From the NCBI RefSeq assembly GCF_022347685.1, contig NZ_JAKRGF010000001.1, positions 62,001 to 126,000 of the forward strand: DNA of 64,000 nt. The letters are read 5' to 3'. A program made the position numbers and the translations under genes. The stretch is from Thalassobius sp. Cn5-15. GTDB taxonomy: Bacteria > Pseudomonadota > Alphaproteobacteria > Rhodobacterales > Rhodobacteraceae. Under the pieces are notes generated by a model. That model was given only the letters and a program-made list of their open reading frames with translations, was not told the origin of the DNA and made no database searches. Positions 35,752 to 44,148 of this stretch are shown in pieces (the first letter of the stretch is position 1; every line of letters starts with the position of its first letter).

Positions 35752-36243
35752 ATGGCACGTAGTACGACCACCAAAACGACTACCCGCAAAACCGCCGCGA
35801 AACCCGCCAGCACACCGGCGAAAACCGCAGCCAAATCCACCACCAAATCCACCACCAAAGCAACCGCAAAGGTACCGTTGCCGCGCACCCGTAAAAAGGC
35901 GACGCCAGCAACCGCAGCGGCTGATGCGCCGGAAGCCGTCGTGGTTACGGAAACCAAACCCGTTTCCAGTCAGGAAGAGATGAAAAAGCCTGAGCTGATC
36001 GACATGATTGTCGAAAAAACGGGTGTTAAAAAGCGTGACGTCAAACCGGCCATCGAAGCGGCGCTGGATATTCTGGGCGAAGCACTGGCAGAGGGGCGCG
36101 AGTTGAACCTGCAACCCTTCGGCAAGGTGCGCATTAACCGCCTGAAAGAGCTGTCTGGCGCCCGCGTTATGAACCTGAAGGTGCGGCAGAAAATAAAGAT
36201 TGAAGAAGATGTAAAAGACCCCCTTGCGGAACCCGCCGAGTGA
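35752..36243 (+). CDS. HU-family DNA-binding protein with a histone-H1-like N-terminal tail
   Basis: A 163-residue nucleoid protein in two parts. Residues 1-75 are a disordered tail of Lys, Thr, Ala and Pro repeats (TTTKTTTRKTAAKPA, STTKSTTKATAK), then an Ala/Val linker. Residues about 78-155 are the HU fold (ELIDMIVEKTGVKKRDVKPA; LNLQPFGKVRINRLKELSGA). Ordinary HU is about 90 residues. The family's GRNP-type arm is modified (GARVMNLKVRQK). The tail should add non-specific DNA binding, as in H1-like bacterial proteins. AGGA precedes the ATG. Confidence 0.88.
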   Translation: MARSTTTKTTTRKTAAKPASTPAKTAAKSTTKSTTKATAKVPLPRTRKKATPATAAADAPEAVVVTETKPVSSQEEMKKPELIDMIVEKTGVKKRDVKPAIEAALDILGEALAEGRELNLQPFGKVRINRLKELSGARVMNLKVRQKIKIEEDVKDPLAEPAE

Positions 36244-36262
36244 GTCTAAAAGCCGCTCTACC

Positions 36263-36338
<76 letters not shown>

Positions 36339-36434
36339 TTTTTCCCTTAAATCTCTGATCTGGCGCAAATAATTTTCTGCGAATTGGGCTGCCTTTTTGT
36401 CCGGTCGCGCGTCGGGGCGGGGATGGCTGCTGGG

Positions 36435-37898
36435 TCAGTCTTGTGTGTGCCCTGATGTAGTGGCCTGTAAATTTTTCGCGTCCAAAGTGACCGTGCGATC
36501 TGCCAATCGGGCCAGCAACCCCTGATCATGGCTGACCACCAGCAGGGCTGCGCCGTGATCGGCGGCCTGTCGCAGCAGCGTGCTGACATGCTGGATTGAA
36601 GGGCTGTCCAGCGCACTGGTGGGTTCGTCGGCGACGATCAAGGCGGGTCGGGTGATGGTGGCGCGGGCAATGGCGACGCGCTGGCATTGACCAAGTGATA
36701 ATTCCGCAGGACGGGCATGGGGGTCTACCAGCTCCAGTCCAACCGACTGCATCGCTTCTGCCGCGCGGGCTTTTAGTTGCTGTTTACTCAGCCTTGGCTG
36801 GCCGCGGGCGGTGAGCGGTTCACTGATGGACCGCCAGATCGGCCAATGGGGCACCAGACTGGCAAGTGGGCCCTGAAAGACCGGTAGAATGGCGCCGGGG
36901 CGCTGCAGAATAGGATCCCGCCAGATGGTGCCGGTGCTGGGGGTCTCCAACCCCATGACCAGTCGTAGCAAGGTGGATTTTCCCGACCCTGACGGGCCTT
37001 GCAGTCCGACAATTTCGCCTGCGCCGATGCTGAGGTTTGTTGCCGGTAACGCCTGAATGCGACCACGTTTGTAGCTGACACCTGCGGCCTCCAGCCGGAT
37101 CAACGGTGAGGGGGAGGTGGCTTTGCGGCGGGGGGGCAACGGAGCGAGGGCCGCGAGCAATCGCTTGGTCGCCGGATGGCGGGGGCGGCTGCGCAGGTCT
37201 GATGGCGTGGCGACCTCAACCAGTTCGCCCTGATCCAGCACCCCGATACGATCCGCGTTTCGCAGAACCAGATCTATGTCATGGCTGATCAGTAGGATGG
37301 CCGACCCGGCGCTTTTTAGCGCCTGAATCACCGATTGGGCGCGGTCTGCATCCAATGCGCTGGTAGGTTCATCGGCAACCAGAATAGGCGGTGTGAGCGC
37401 AGTTGCGGCGCTGATTGCGGCGCGTTGCAGCATGCCACCGCTCCAGGTGTGGGGAGGGGCATGGATCCGCACGGCCGCCTCCGGCACGCCAAGGCGGTCA
37501 AGCCGCGCGACAATCTCTGCCCAACGGACGGGCAGGCCGTGGCAGCGCCAGGCTTCGGCTACATGATCTCCTACGGGGCGCAGGGGATCGCAGCTGACCC
37601 AAGGATTCTGCGCCACAAACCCGATCTTGTGACCGCGTATGCGGCGCCAATCCGCCTTGCTGGCTTGTGCCATATCGACGCCATCCAGTTGCAGGCTGCC
37701 GCCAATTCTGCTGCCTCCGCCGTGCAGTCCCAGAAGGGCACGGGCGATGGTGGATTTTCCGGTGCCAGAGCCGCCCAAAAGTGCAAAGCATTCTCCCGCG
37801 GCTACCGAAAAGCTGACGTTGCGCACCGGCATGCTGCCGTTGGGATAGCGAACCGAAAGCCCGCTGCACGACAGGGCGGGTTTTGCGAGCGATGTCAT
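36435..37898 (-). CDS. Fused double ATPase of an Opp/Nik-type ABC importer
   Basis: A 487-residue protein joining two complete ABC ATPase domains that are separate proteins (DppD/DppF, NikD/NikE) in most systems. Domain 1 has Walker A GGSGTGKST, signature WSGGMLQR and Walker B ILVADEPTSALD. Domain 2 (from about residue 255) has Walker A GPSGSGKST, a signature-region LSLGQCQR (Gly-Gln instead of Gly-Gly) and LIVADEPTSALD. It is the last gene of the riboswitch-headed cluster; its ATG overlaps the permease stop codon. It should energise the two permeases at the inner membrane. Confidence 0.92.
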   Translation of the reverse strand: MTSLAKPALSCSGLSVRYPNGSMPVRNVSFSVAAGECFALLGGSGTGKSTIARALLGLHGGGSRIGGSLQLDGVDMAQASKADWRRIRGHKIGFVAQNPWVSCDPLRPVGDHVAEAWRCHGLPVRWAEIVARLDRLGVPEAAVRIHAPPHTWSGGMLQRAAISAATALTPPILVADEPTSALDADRAQSVIQALKSAGSAILLISHDIDLVLRNADRIGVLDQGELVEVATPSDLRSRPRHPATKRLLAALAPLPPRRKATSPSPLIRLEAAGVSYKRGRIQALPATNLSIGAGEIVGLQGPSGSGKSTLLRLVMGLETPSTGTIWRDPILQRPGAILPVFQGPLASLVPHWPIWRSISEPLTARGQPRLSKQQLKARAAEAMQSVGLELVDPHARPAELSLGQCQRVAIARATITRPALIVADEPTSALDSPSIQHVSTLLRQAADHGAALLVVSHDQGLLARLADRTVTLDAKNLQATTSGHTQD

Positions 37899-38779
37899 GA
37901 CTGTTCGTCCTTTGCGCCTGCGACGTCGCGCAGGGCATTGCCGATCAGGTTGGCGCTCAACACAGACAGGAAGATCAAGCCCGCCGGCGCGATGAGCAGC
38001 CAGAGTGCCACGGTAAAGTATAGCCGTGCCTCAGATAGCATAGCCCCCCATTCCGCGTGTGGCGGCTGTACCCCCAGTCCAAGAAAAGAAAACCCAGAGA
38101 TCGCGCCGATCATCCCGCCAAGCGCCAGACTGGCAACAATGCCCAGCTGCAGGGCCACATCCGGCAGAATATGGCCGCAAATGATACGCCAGTTCGGCAC
38201 ACCGGCAAGGCGGGCGGCGATCACATGTGGCTGATGGCGCGCGTTCAGCGAAAGCGATCGCGCGAGCCGTGCATACCACGCCCAATCGGCGATGATCAGC
38301 GCCAGCAGCAGATTCAGGAAACCCGGCCCCAGAATGCCTAAAACGGCAAAGGCCAGCACCAGTCCCGGCAGGGTCATCGCGATATCGGCGGTGCGCATCA
38401 GCACGGTGTCAACAACGCCGCCCAGCAGCCCGGCGGTGGTGCCGATGAGCAGCCCGATCACAAACACCGCCGCCAGGACCAGTGTCGCCGCGCCCAGTGA
38501 TCTGTGGGCGGCGTCCAGACTGCGGCTGAACATATCGCGCCCCGTTGCATCGGTGCCAAAGGGATGGGCCAACTGTGGTGGTTTCAGCGCGTTGATGTAG
38601 TTTGGCTGGTTGGGATCCGCTGGAGTCCAGACCGCGCCGACCATCGCAAAGAGGCACAGCGCAAGGCCAAGGATCAGCCCCAGCCGCCCACTGCGGTGGT
38701 GCCACAGTTTCGCCAGCAGGCGCCGCGGCACTTGGCGGGGCAGGGGGGCGGGGCGGGTTAAGGTGAACGAGGTGGTCAT
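37895..38779 (-). CDS. ABC permease, DppC/NikC type
   Basis: A 294-residue inner-membrane subunit with about six helices. The first helix (about residues 35-50) is followed by FGTDATGRDMFSRSLDAAHRSL, diagnostic for the DppC/NikC group. The coupling EAA loop reads AARLAGVPNWRIICGHILPDVALQL. Its start and stop both overlap neighbours by 4 bases (ATGA), so the three distal genes are translationally coupled. Confidence 0.92.
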   Translation of the reverse strand: MTTSFTLTRPAPLPRQVPRRLLAKLWHHRSGRLGLILGLALCLFAMVGAVWTPADPNQPNYINALKPPQLAHPFGTDATGRDMFSRSLDAAHRSLGAATLVLAAVFVIGLLIGTTAGLLGGVVDTVLMRTADIAMTLPGLVLAFAVLGILGPGFLNLLLALIIADWAWYARLARSLSLNARHQPHVIAARLAGVPNWRIICGHILPDVALQLGIVASLALGGMIGAISGFSFLGLGVQPPHAEWGAMLSEARLYFTVALWLLIAPAGLIFLSVLSANLIGNALRDVAGAKDEQS

Positions 38780-39711
38780 TTCGATGGGTCCCTCAATCGC
38801 GGGTCCAGCAGGATGGCCGCCAGATCAACCAGTAGGGCGGCGGCCACATATGACAGGGCTGCGATCAGCACATAGGCCTGAATCACTGGATAGTTGCGGG
38901 CTGAGAGTGCTTCGAGAACGTAGGCACCAAGGCCCGGCCAGGTAAAAATCGCTTCGATCAACGGGGCGCCGCCAATCAGCGCGCCGATGCTGACGCCAAT
39001 GGCAGTCAGAAAGGGGAGGATCGCATTGGGCAGCGCATGGCGCAGCAGGATGCGCCCTTCTGATGCACCACGGGTGCGGGCCACGTCGGCATAGCCGCTG
39101 GCCATCGCCTGCAGCAGACCTGCGCGCAACAGTTGCGTCCAGCTGGCGGCACGGTCCAGCCCGATGATAAAGGCAGGGATCAGCGCCGCCTGCCATGTCA
39201 CATCTGCCAGAACCTGCCCCATCTGAAAGCCGACAATCAGAAAAGTCAGGGCCAGTAGCGCAAACACAAAGGTTGGGAAGGCCGCACCGATCTGGGTGTA
39301 GATGCGGATCAGGTGATCCGGCCAGCGATCACGAAATCCGGCGGCGATCAGTGCAAAGCTTAGCGAAAACACAATCGAAAACCCCAGCGCCAATCCCAGT
39401 AGGATCAGCGTTGCGGGCAAACGTTCCAAAATTTCCTGTGTGACAGAGGCCTGACTGGTAAAGCTGAGGCCGAAGTCGCCCTGCATTACATTGCCAAGCC
39501 AGTTGATAAACTGCACCGGCATCGGATCATAAAGGCCCAGTTCCACCCGGGTGGCCTCAATCTCGGCCGGCGTGGGCGTTTCGACGCCCCGCGCCAACAG
39601 AACGCGGTTCGCAGGATCGCCCGGTGCAAGTGGCAACAGGGCAAAGACGATGACACAGGCCGCCAGTGCGGTCAGCGCAGCCTGTCCCAGCCGTATCAAC
39701 GCGGCGAACAT
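38776..39711 (-). CDS. ABC permease, DppB/NikB type
   Basis: A 311-residue partner permease. Seen: LPLAPGDPANRVLLARG, the EAA loop DVARTRGASEGRILLRHALPNAI, and GGAPLIEAIFTWPGLGAYVLEAL near the C-terminus. The ATG at 39711 starts at a normal first helix (FAALIRLGQAALTALAACVI); the longer frame to 40080 reads through the binding-protein gene in another frame. It begins 35 bases after the binding protein. Confidence 0.92.
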   Translation of the reverse strand: MFAALIRLGQAALTALAACVIVFALLPLAPGDPANRVLLARGVETPTPAEIEATRVELGLYDPMPVQFINWLGNVMQGDFGLSFTSQASVTQEILERLPATLILLGLALGFSIVFSLSFALIAAGFRDRWPDHLIRIYTQIGAAFPTFVFALLALTFLIVGFQMGQVLADVTWQAALIPAFIIGLDRAASWTQLLRAGLLQAMASGYADVARTRGASEGRILLRHALPNAILPFLTAIGVSIGALIGGAPLIEAIFTWPGLGAYVLEALSARNYPVIQAYVLIAALSYVAAALLVDLAAILLDPRLRDPSK

Positions 39712-39746
39712 CAGTCCGCCGCGCCGTTTTATTTGATCAGAACTGA

Positions 39747-41288
39747 TCACTTGTTCGGGGCCGTGTCCCATTTGATGTGGTTCCAGGCCACAGCGGGGAC
39801 GTAGTTGGACCATGCGTCGCTGACCAGCGCACGTTCTTTCAGGATGGTCAGGTTGAAGATGTAGGGATCGTCTTCGGCCACGATCATCTGGATTTTGCGC
39901 AGCATCTCGTTGCGGGCCTCTTCGTCCACGGTGACGTCCAGTTTTTCGATCAGCGCCTGCGCCTCTGCGTTGCAGTAGCCGCCGTAGTTGCGATCCCCCC
40001 CACAGGCCACATAGCGGTTCAGGAAACCACTGACCGATCCGACGGTGGCGGTGCCGGTGGCCGACAGGGCAATGTCCCATTCCACCAGATCGTTCATCGC
40101 CGCCTCACGTACACTGTCGACGGATACCACTTCGGAAGCGATGCCAACTGCGGATAGATAGGTCTGCATCGCGCTGGACAGCGGCGCCAAATCGGGCTGC
40201 TGCGGATAGATCATGATGGTGACCGAAAGGGTTTCACCGTCCTTGGTACGGGTGTCGCCCGATCGGACCCAACCAGCATCGTCCAGCAGCGTGTTCGCGG
40301 CGGCCATATCATATTTGTAGTTCTTCAGCGCGTAGGCGAAGTTGGGGTTATAAAGGCCGGTCGCCGGTGCCTTGGCGCCATGAAAGACGGAATTGGCAAT
40401 CTCTTCATAGTTCATCGCCAGCATGGCTGCGCGGCGTACTGCTTTTTCCTCAAACGTCCCGTTGGTCACATCCATAAAGCCGACAAAACCACCGGTGGAC
40501 AGCGGTCCCAGTGCCAGATTGAGGTTCGGCGTTGCTTTGAACACTGGCGCGGCGGCGATGGGCGGGTAAAGGGCAATGTCCACCTCACCGTTCTGCACCG
40601 CGAGGATGCGGGCATTGGCGTCAGAGACAAAGCGCAGCTCAACCCCTTCCATCACCGGTTTACCCTGCCAGTAGTCCTCATAGCGTTCGGCGATCATTTT
40701 CTGATCGTCGAGGCTGATCAGTTTGAACGGACCGGTGTGAATGCCCGCGCCTTCCAGTTTCTCAAAGTCATCGCCCGCGGCCAGAACCGTTTCGACGTCG
40801 ATGATCATCAGGCGGCTTTCATGGGCCAGAATGTTGGGCAGTTCGGGGGTTGGAACGCCGGTGTTCACGGTGATCTCACGCGGGCCAGTCTTTTCAAACG
40901 TGGCCTCGGCTGGCACCACCGCCTGTGTGCCAGAGCTGTTTTCGCGGAAATAGGCGATGGAGGCCAGCACCGCGTCCACATCCATCGCTTTGCCGTTCTG
41001 GAAGGTGACGCCATCGCGGATGGTGATCACCCAGGTGGTGTCATCTTTGCGGGTCAGACTCTCGGCCAGCCAGGGCGTGATGTCGCCGTTGGGCTGGAAT
41101 TTCATCAGCAATTCACCTTGACCAAATTCCTGCATCCAGAAACCTTGCTTGACCGGATCCATGCTGCGGATCTGAAAGCTGGTGGCCATGTTGATGATCT
41201 TGTCCTCTGCCAATGCAGGGGCGGCGGTCAGGGCAGGCAGTGCGGCCATTACCAGAGCGCTGGACAGCATCAGTGATTTCAATGTCAT
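39747..41288 (-). CDS. ABC importer substrate-binding protein (SBP_bac_5 family)
   Basis: A 513-residue periplasmic receptor with a Sec signal (ALPALTAAPALAED, about residues 1-27). The family text is clear: ATSFQIRSMDPVK, WLAESLTRKDDTTWVITIRDGVTFQNGKAMD, VRRAAMLAMNYEEI, and AANTLLDDAGW. This family binds peptides, nickel, heme or metal-chelator complexes. The B12 riboswitch upstream favours cobalt or a cobalt chelate here. AAGGAG precedes its ATG, which overlaps the upstream gene's stop codon (ATGA). Confidence 0.9.
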   Translation of the reverse strand: MTLKSLMLSSALVMAALPALTAAPALAEDKIINMATSFQIRSMDPVKQGFWMQEFGQGELLMKFQPNGDITPWLAESLTRKDDTTWVITIRDGVTFQNGKAMDVDAVLASIAYFRENSSGTQAVVPAEATFEKTGPREITVNTGVPTPELPNILAHESRLMIIDVETVLAAGDDFEKLEGAGIHTGPFKLISLDDQKMIAERYEDYWQGKPVMEGVELRFVSDANARILAVQNGEVDIALYPPIAAAPVFKATPNLNLALGPLSTGGFVGFMDVTNGTFEEKAVRRAAMLAMNYEEIANSVFHGAKAPATGLYNPNFAYALKNYKYDMAAANTLLDDAGWVRSGDTRTKDGETLSVTIMIYPQQPDLAPLSSAMQTYLSAVGIASEVVSVDSVREAAMNDLVEWDIALSATGTATVGSVSGFLNRYVACGGDRNYGGYCNAEAQALIEKLDVTVDEEARNEMLRKIQMIVAEDDPYIFNLTILKERALVSDAWSNYVPAVAWNHIKWDTAPNK

Positions 41289-42148
41289 ACGAGTAACTCC
41301 TTTTGGGATTTGGGTATTTGAGGGGAAGGGGCGTGGTCTGAAACGGTGTTTTCTGTTGCGGTCTCTGCTGCGTCGCGCACGGCGCGCGCGGTGTGAAAAC
41401 GCAGGTCATCGGCGCTGCCGCCTGCAACCAGCACTTCACGGACAAAGCGGCGAGTGGCGGCCACGTCAGGCAAGCGGTACCAATGCCCTTGCGGGTATAG
41501 CGCCAGCACGGGACCTTTGTTGCAGGGGTAAATGCAGCCGGTGCGGGTGGTCAGGCAACGGTCCGAAACACCTGCCGCGACCAGTTCCTCTTTCAGCATA
41601 TGGGTGAAAGAGGCGGCGCCGTGAACCGCGCAGCGCGGGCCAGTGCAGACCAGCAGATGAAAATCGAAGTCCGGCGGCATGTTCCAGCCGGGTTTGCCCA
41701 GTCGTGGCTTAACCGTTGCGATCGGTTTTGCTGTGTCTGGCTGGGCCAGCAGGCTGGCGGCATGGGCCATCAGGGCGGCGGGATCGCGGGCAGGGTCGGG
41801 CCCCATGGCCAGATGGGTGTCTGCGTTTTCGCCCCGCGTGCGCCAATCCGCCAGGACGCCGGGGATCCATGTCAGCAGGCTTTCAGGGAAGGGATAGCCA
41901 AAGGGCTGCACCTTGATCCGGCGATGCCCTTCGGCACGCATCTCATCAAGCGCGTTGATCAGGCTGGGTCCTGTTTCTTCCAGCCGGATCAGTCGCGTCG
42001 GCTGTGAGGTTGCGGCGGCCACCGCGTCCTGCATGCGTGTCAGCGCACCCTTGCTGAGCGTATAGGCCGAAACAACAAACAGGACCGCCCCGGCGGCGGA
42101 TGTGTCTGCGGTGTCTATCTGGTGTGTTTGGGTGTCATCTGTCTGCAT
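41285..42148 (-). CDS. CbiX-like domain fused to a thioredoxin-like [2Fe-2S] ferredoxin domain
   Basis: A 287-residue cytoplasmic fusion. Residues about 20-135 resemble one CbiX/SirB chelatase half (AVLFVVSAYTLSKGAL; RRIKVQPFGYPFPESL), but the usual N-terminal HGS metal-binding motif is replaced by VSAYT, so chelatase activity is doubtful. Residues about 162-243 are a thioredoxin-like ferredoxin with Cys168, Cys173, Cys198, Cys205 and Cys209 (LVCTGPRCAVHGA; CIYPCNKGP). GGAGGGG lies just before the ATG. As first gene under a cobalamin riboswitch, it may handle imported cobalt or pass electrons to corrin chemistry (inference). DUF1636-type metal-binding proteins are an alternative assignment for the C-terminal domain. 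Confidence 0.75.
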   Translation of the reverse strand: MQTDDTQTHQIDTADTSAAGAVLFVVSAYTLSKGALTRMQDAVAAATSQPTRLIRLEETGPSLINALDEMRAEGHRRIKVQPFGYPFPESLLTWIPGVLADWRTRGENADTHLAMGPDPARDPAALMAHAASLLAQPDTAKPIATVKPRLGKPGWNMPPDFDFHLLVCTGPRCAVHGAASFTHMLKEELVAAGVSDRCLTTRTGCIYPCNKGPVLALYPQGHWYRLPDVAATRRFVREVLVAGGSADDLRFHTARAVRDAAETATENTVSDHAPSPQIPKSQKELLV

Positions 42149-42156
42149 CGTCCCCT

Positions 42157-42174
42157 CCGCACTAACGCGTGCGG
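42157..42174 (-). promoter_or_regulatory. Hairpin abutting the ribosome binding site of the CbiX-like gene
   Basis: CCGCAC (42157-42162) pairs with GTGCGG (42169-42174); on the minus strand the last stem bases run into the GGAGGGG ribosome binding site. A candidate expression platform for the riboswitch, acting on translation. Confidence 0.5.
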
Positions 42175-42341
42175 GTGTGCAGGAACGGTCATGTTACAGG
42201 CCAGCCCTAAGACTGTTTCACAAACTGGATCACAGATTGCACTATGGGTCTCACATAGGGACCTTGCCAGTATTACCATCATCATTTCCCCCCGGAACAC
42301 CCCGCCCGGATCAGTTTCAACATCAGCGCTGAAGCGCCTTT

Positions 42342-42530
42342 GATGGCAGGTCTCCTGACTTGCGGGTCAACATGGATCTGCGCCTTCCCGGATCAGTTGA
42401 TCCAGTGGCCTCTGGCAGTCCACTACCGCTTACAGTTGCGGGGGCAGTCACGGAATTGGCGCCTCTAGGCTTTTCCTCACCGTGTTCCCTATTAAGCCTC
42501 AGAGAATGCAGATCCCTAAGGCACCATCTG
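42342..42530 (-). promoter_or_regulatory. Cobalamin (B12) riboswitch
   Basis: On the minus strand the conserved cobalamin aptamer blocks appear in order: GGTGCC at the 5' end, GGGATCTGC pairing with GCAGATCC, GGGAACACGGTGAGGAAAAG then CC, TGCCCCCGCAACTGTAAGCG, GCCACTGG, CGGGAAGGCG, and the B12 box AGTCAGGAGACCTGCC at 42345-42360. This is a nearly textbook aptamer. It lies about 190 bases upstream of the CbiX-like gene and should lower expression of the whole ABC cluster when coenzyme B12 is plentiful. Confidence 0.95.
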
Positions 42531-42862
42531 GGGCTGTGTTTGCAGAAAGTAGAATTAAACCGCAAGTGTTTTTTGTCATGTGTACATTGGGCATGACAGT
42601 GGTGCGCCGCGTTTCAGCCCGGATCCGGCGGTGTGGTTGGTTGTGTGCTCAGGCAGGCGAAACCGTTCTCCCGACCGATGTTCAGTGGTGTCTTGGTCCA
42701 GGCTAAGGCATTGGAAGTATGATCAAAACGGGCGGCTGTTTTTGTGATCTATGTAGTGTAACATCCGGAAACTGGGGCAAAAACCTACGGACTCATTTTT
42801 TGTCACGAAAATGCAAAACACCTCTTGCACCTCTCATGGGCATTATATAAACTCCGCCTCAC
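42531..42862. other. Region between riboswitch and tRNA-Val, no gene recognised
   Basis: About 330 bases that should hold the leftward promoter of the riboswitch transcript and the rightward promoter of tRNA-Val. The short open frames have no convincing start and no similarity I can recognise. Confidence 0.5.
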
Positions 42863-42938
<76 letters not shown>

Positions 42939-43217
42939 TCCTTCCTCAAAATATGTTAAAAGCACCCCCACCTCTCACGGCTATCGCGGTTAGATCTTCG
43001 CGGTCTTTTGCGCTATGGCGGGCTGACGGCGGATTGCTATGAGCATGATCGTTGCGGCGCGTGGACTGAATGCGCGAATGCTGACTGATAACGCCTAGGC
43101 GCTAACTTTAATGTGATCTTTCGTTCTATGGTGTTGCATGCTACTGCAAAGTGCAGTGTGAAAAGGCGATTGAGGCCATCCGCACGCGCATCGATACTCA
43201 AAAACGCGAAAGATCCA

Positions 43218-43958
43218 ATGAATAAAATTCTGGCCGCTTTTCTGGCCCTTTCAACCGTCGCGCAGCCCCTCTATGCCAACACCAGCGCGGCGGAGATTCC
43301 GTCGGGTGACGCTCTGGTGGAACTGGTTTTGGGCAAGCATGTTTCCCCCGAAAACGGGCCCAAGGGCCAGATCGCGTCGTTCCTTGAAGGCGGCGTATTC
43401 AAGCAGCGTTCCCCCAGCGGATCAGCGCGCGAGTTCAACTGGCGCGTTGATGGTCGCCAGATCTGTCTGGGCGTGGGTGATCAGGGCGAGTGCTTTGAGG
43501 TTATCTCGGCCGGTGGGGACCACATCACGTTGAAGGCGTTGGTTGGTAACCGTAAGGAAAACATCAAGAAAATGATGTTTGTGACCGCTGACGGGGAGCC
43601 GATCGGCAAAGTGGTTGTGCCGAACACTGGCGCTGCGCTCAACTTGGTTGGGCGTGTGATCACGGTCGAAGAGGTCAACGCACCCTCCAGCATGAAAGGC
43701 AACAAAACTGTATTTGCCTTCACCTCCGCGGACGAAGTGGATATGTCCTTCGTTGATGCCAGCGGCGATCCGGTTCTGGGTGGGGGGCTGGACGATGTGT
43801 TGCCCTATACAACAAGCGGCGACACTCTGTGTCTGGTGATCGGCGAAAACCGTGAACGCTGCGTTCAGATGATGATCAAAGGAAGTGATGTGCGTCTGGT
43901 TCCGATCAAAAAGGGCGTTCTGCAAGAAGATGACGCCATGATTGGCATGATCAAGTAA
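43218..43958 (+). CDS. Secreted protein of unknown function with an internal duplication
   Basis: A 246-residue exported protein; the signal peptide spans about residues 1-20 (ILAAFLALSTVAQPLYANT). The mature part seems to be two similar beta-rich halves, each with a two-cysteine motif: QICLGVGDQGECFEV and TLCLVIGENRERCVQM, each about ten residues apart, suggesting one disulfide per half. I do not recognise a family. The ATG at 43218 starts the signal peptide; the frame from 43113 is not needed. It stands alone between tRNA-Val and pirin. Confidence 0.72.
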   Translation: MNKILAAFLALSTVAQPLYANTSAAEIPSGDALVELVLGKHVSPENGPKGQIASFLEGGVFKQRSPSGSAREFNWRVDGRQICLGVGDQGECFEVISAGGDHITLKALVGNRKENIKKMMFVTADGEPIGKVVVPNTGAALNLVGRVITVEEVNAPSSMKGNKTVFAFTSADEVDMSFVDASGDPVLGGGLDDVLPYTTSGDTLCLVIGENRERCVQMMIKGSDVRLVPIKKGVLQEDDAMIGMIK

Positions 43959-44005
43959 ATGCTGTTTTCGGTATTTAGGCCCGCATCTTTTTAGTTCGGG
44001 TGAAG

Positions 44006-44038
44006 CGCCTCGGATCGCATATGATCCGGGGCGTTTTT
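44006..44038 (+). terminator. Rho-independent terminator after the secreted protein
   Basis: CGCCTCGGATC (44006-44016) pairs with GATCCGGGGCG (44023-44033) with one G-T pair, followed by TTTTT. Confidence 0.85.
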
Positions 44039-44148
44039 ATTTGGTGATTTGGCGCCACCTCTGCATTCCTGCACACCCCCTGTCATCCGCATGGCATTTA
44101 TGAATCGATTGGATCGCTTATCTTTCCTTCATCAGGAGGTGCTACAAG

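Noticed and set aside
38776-40080. Extended start for the DppB-type permease
   Set aside because: The added 123 codons read the binding-protein gene in another frame; the permease itself begins at 39711.
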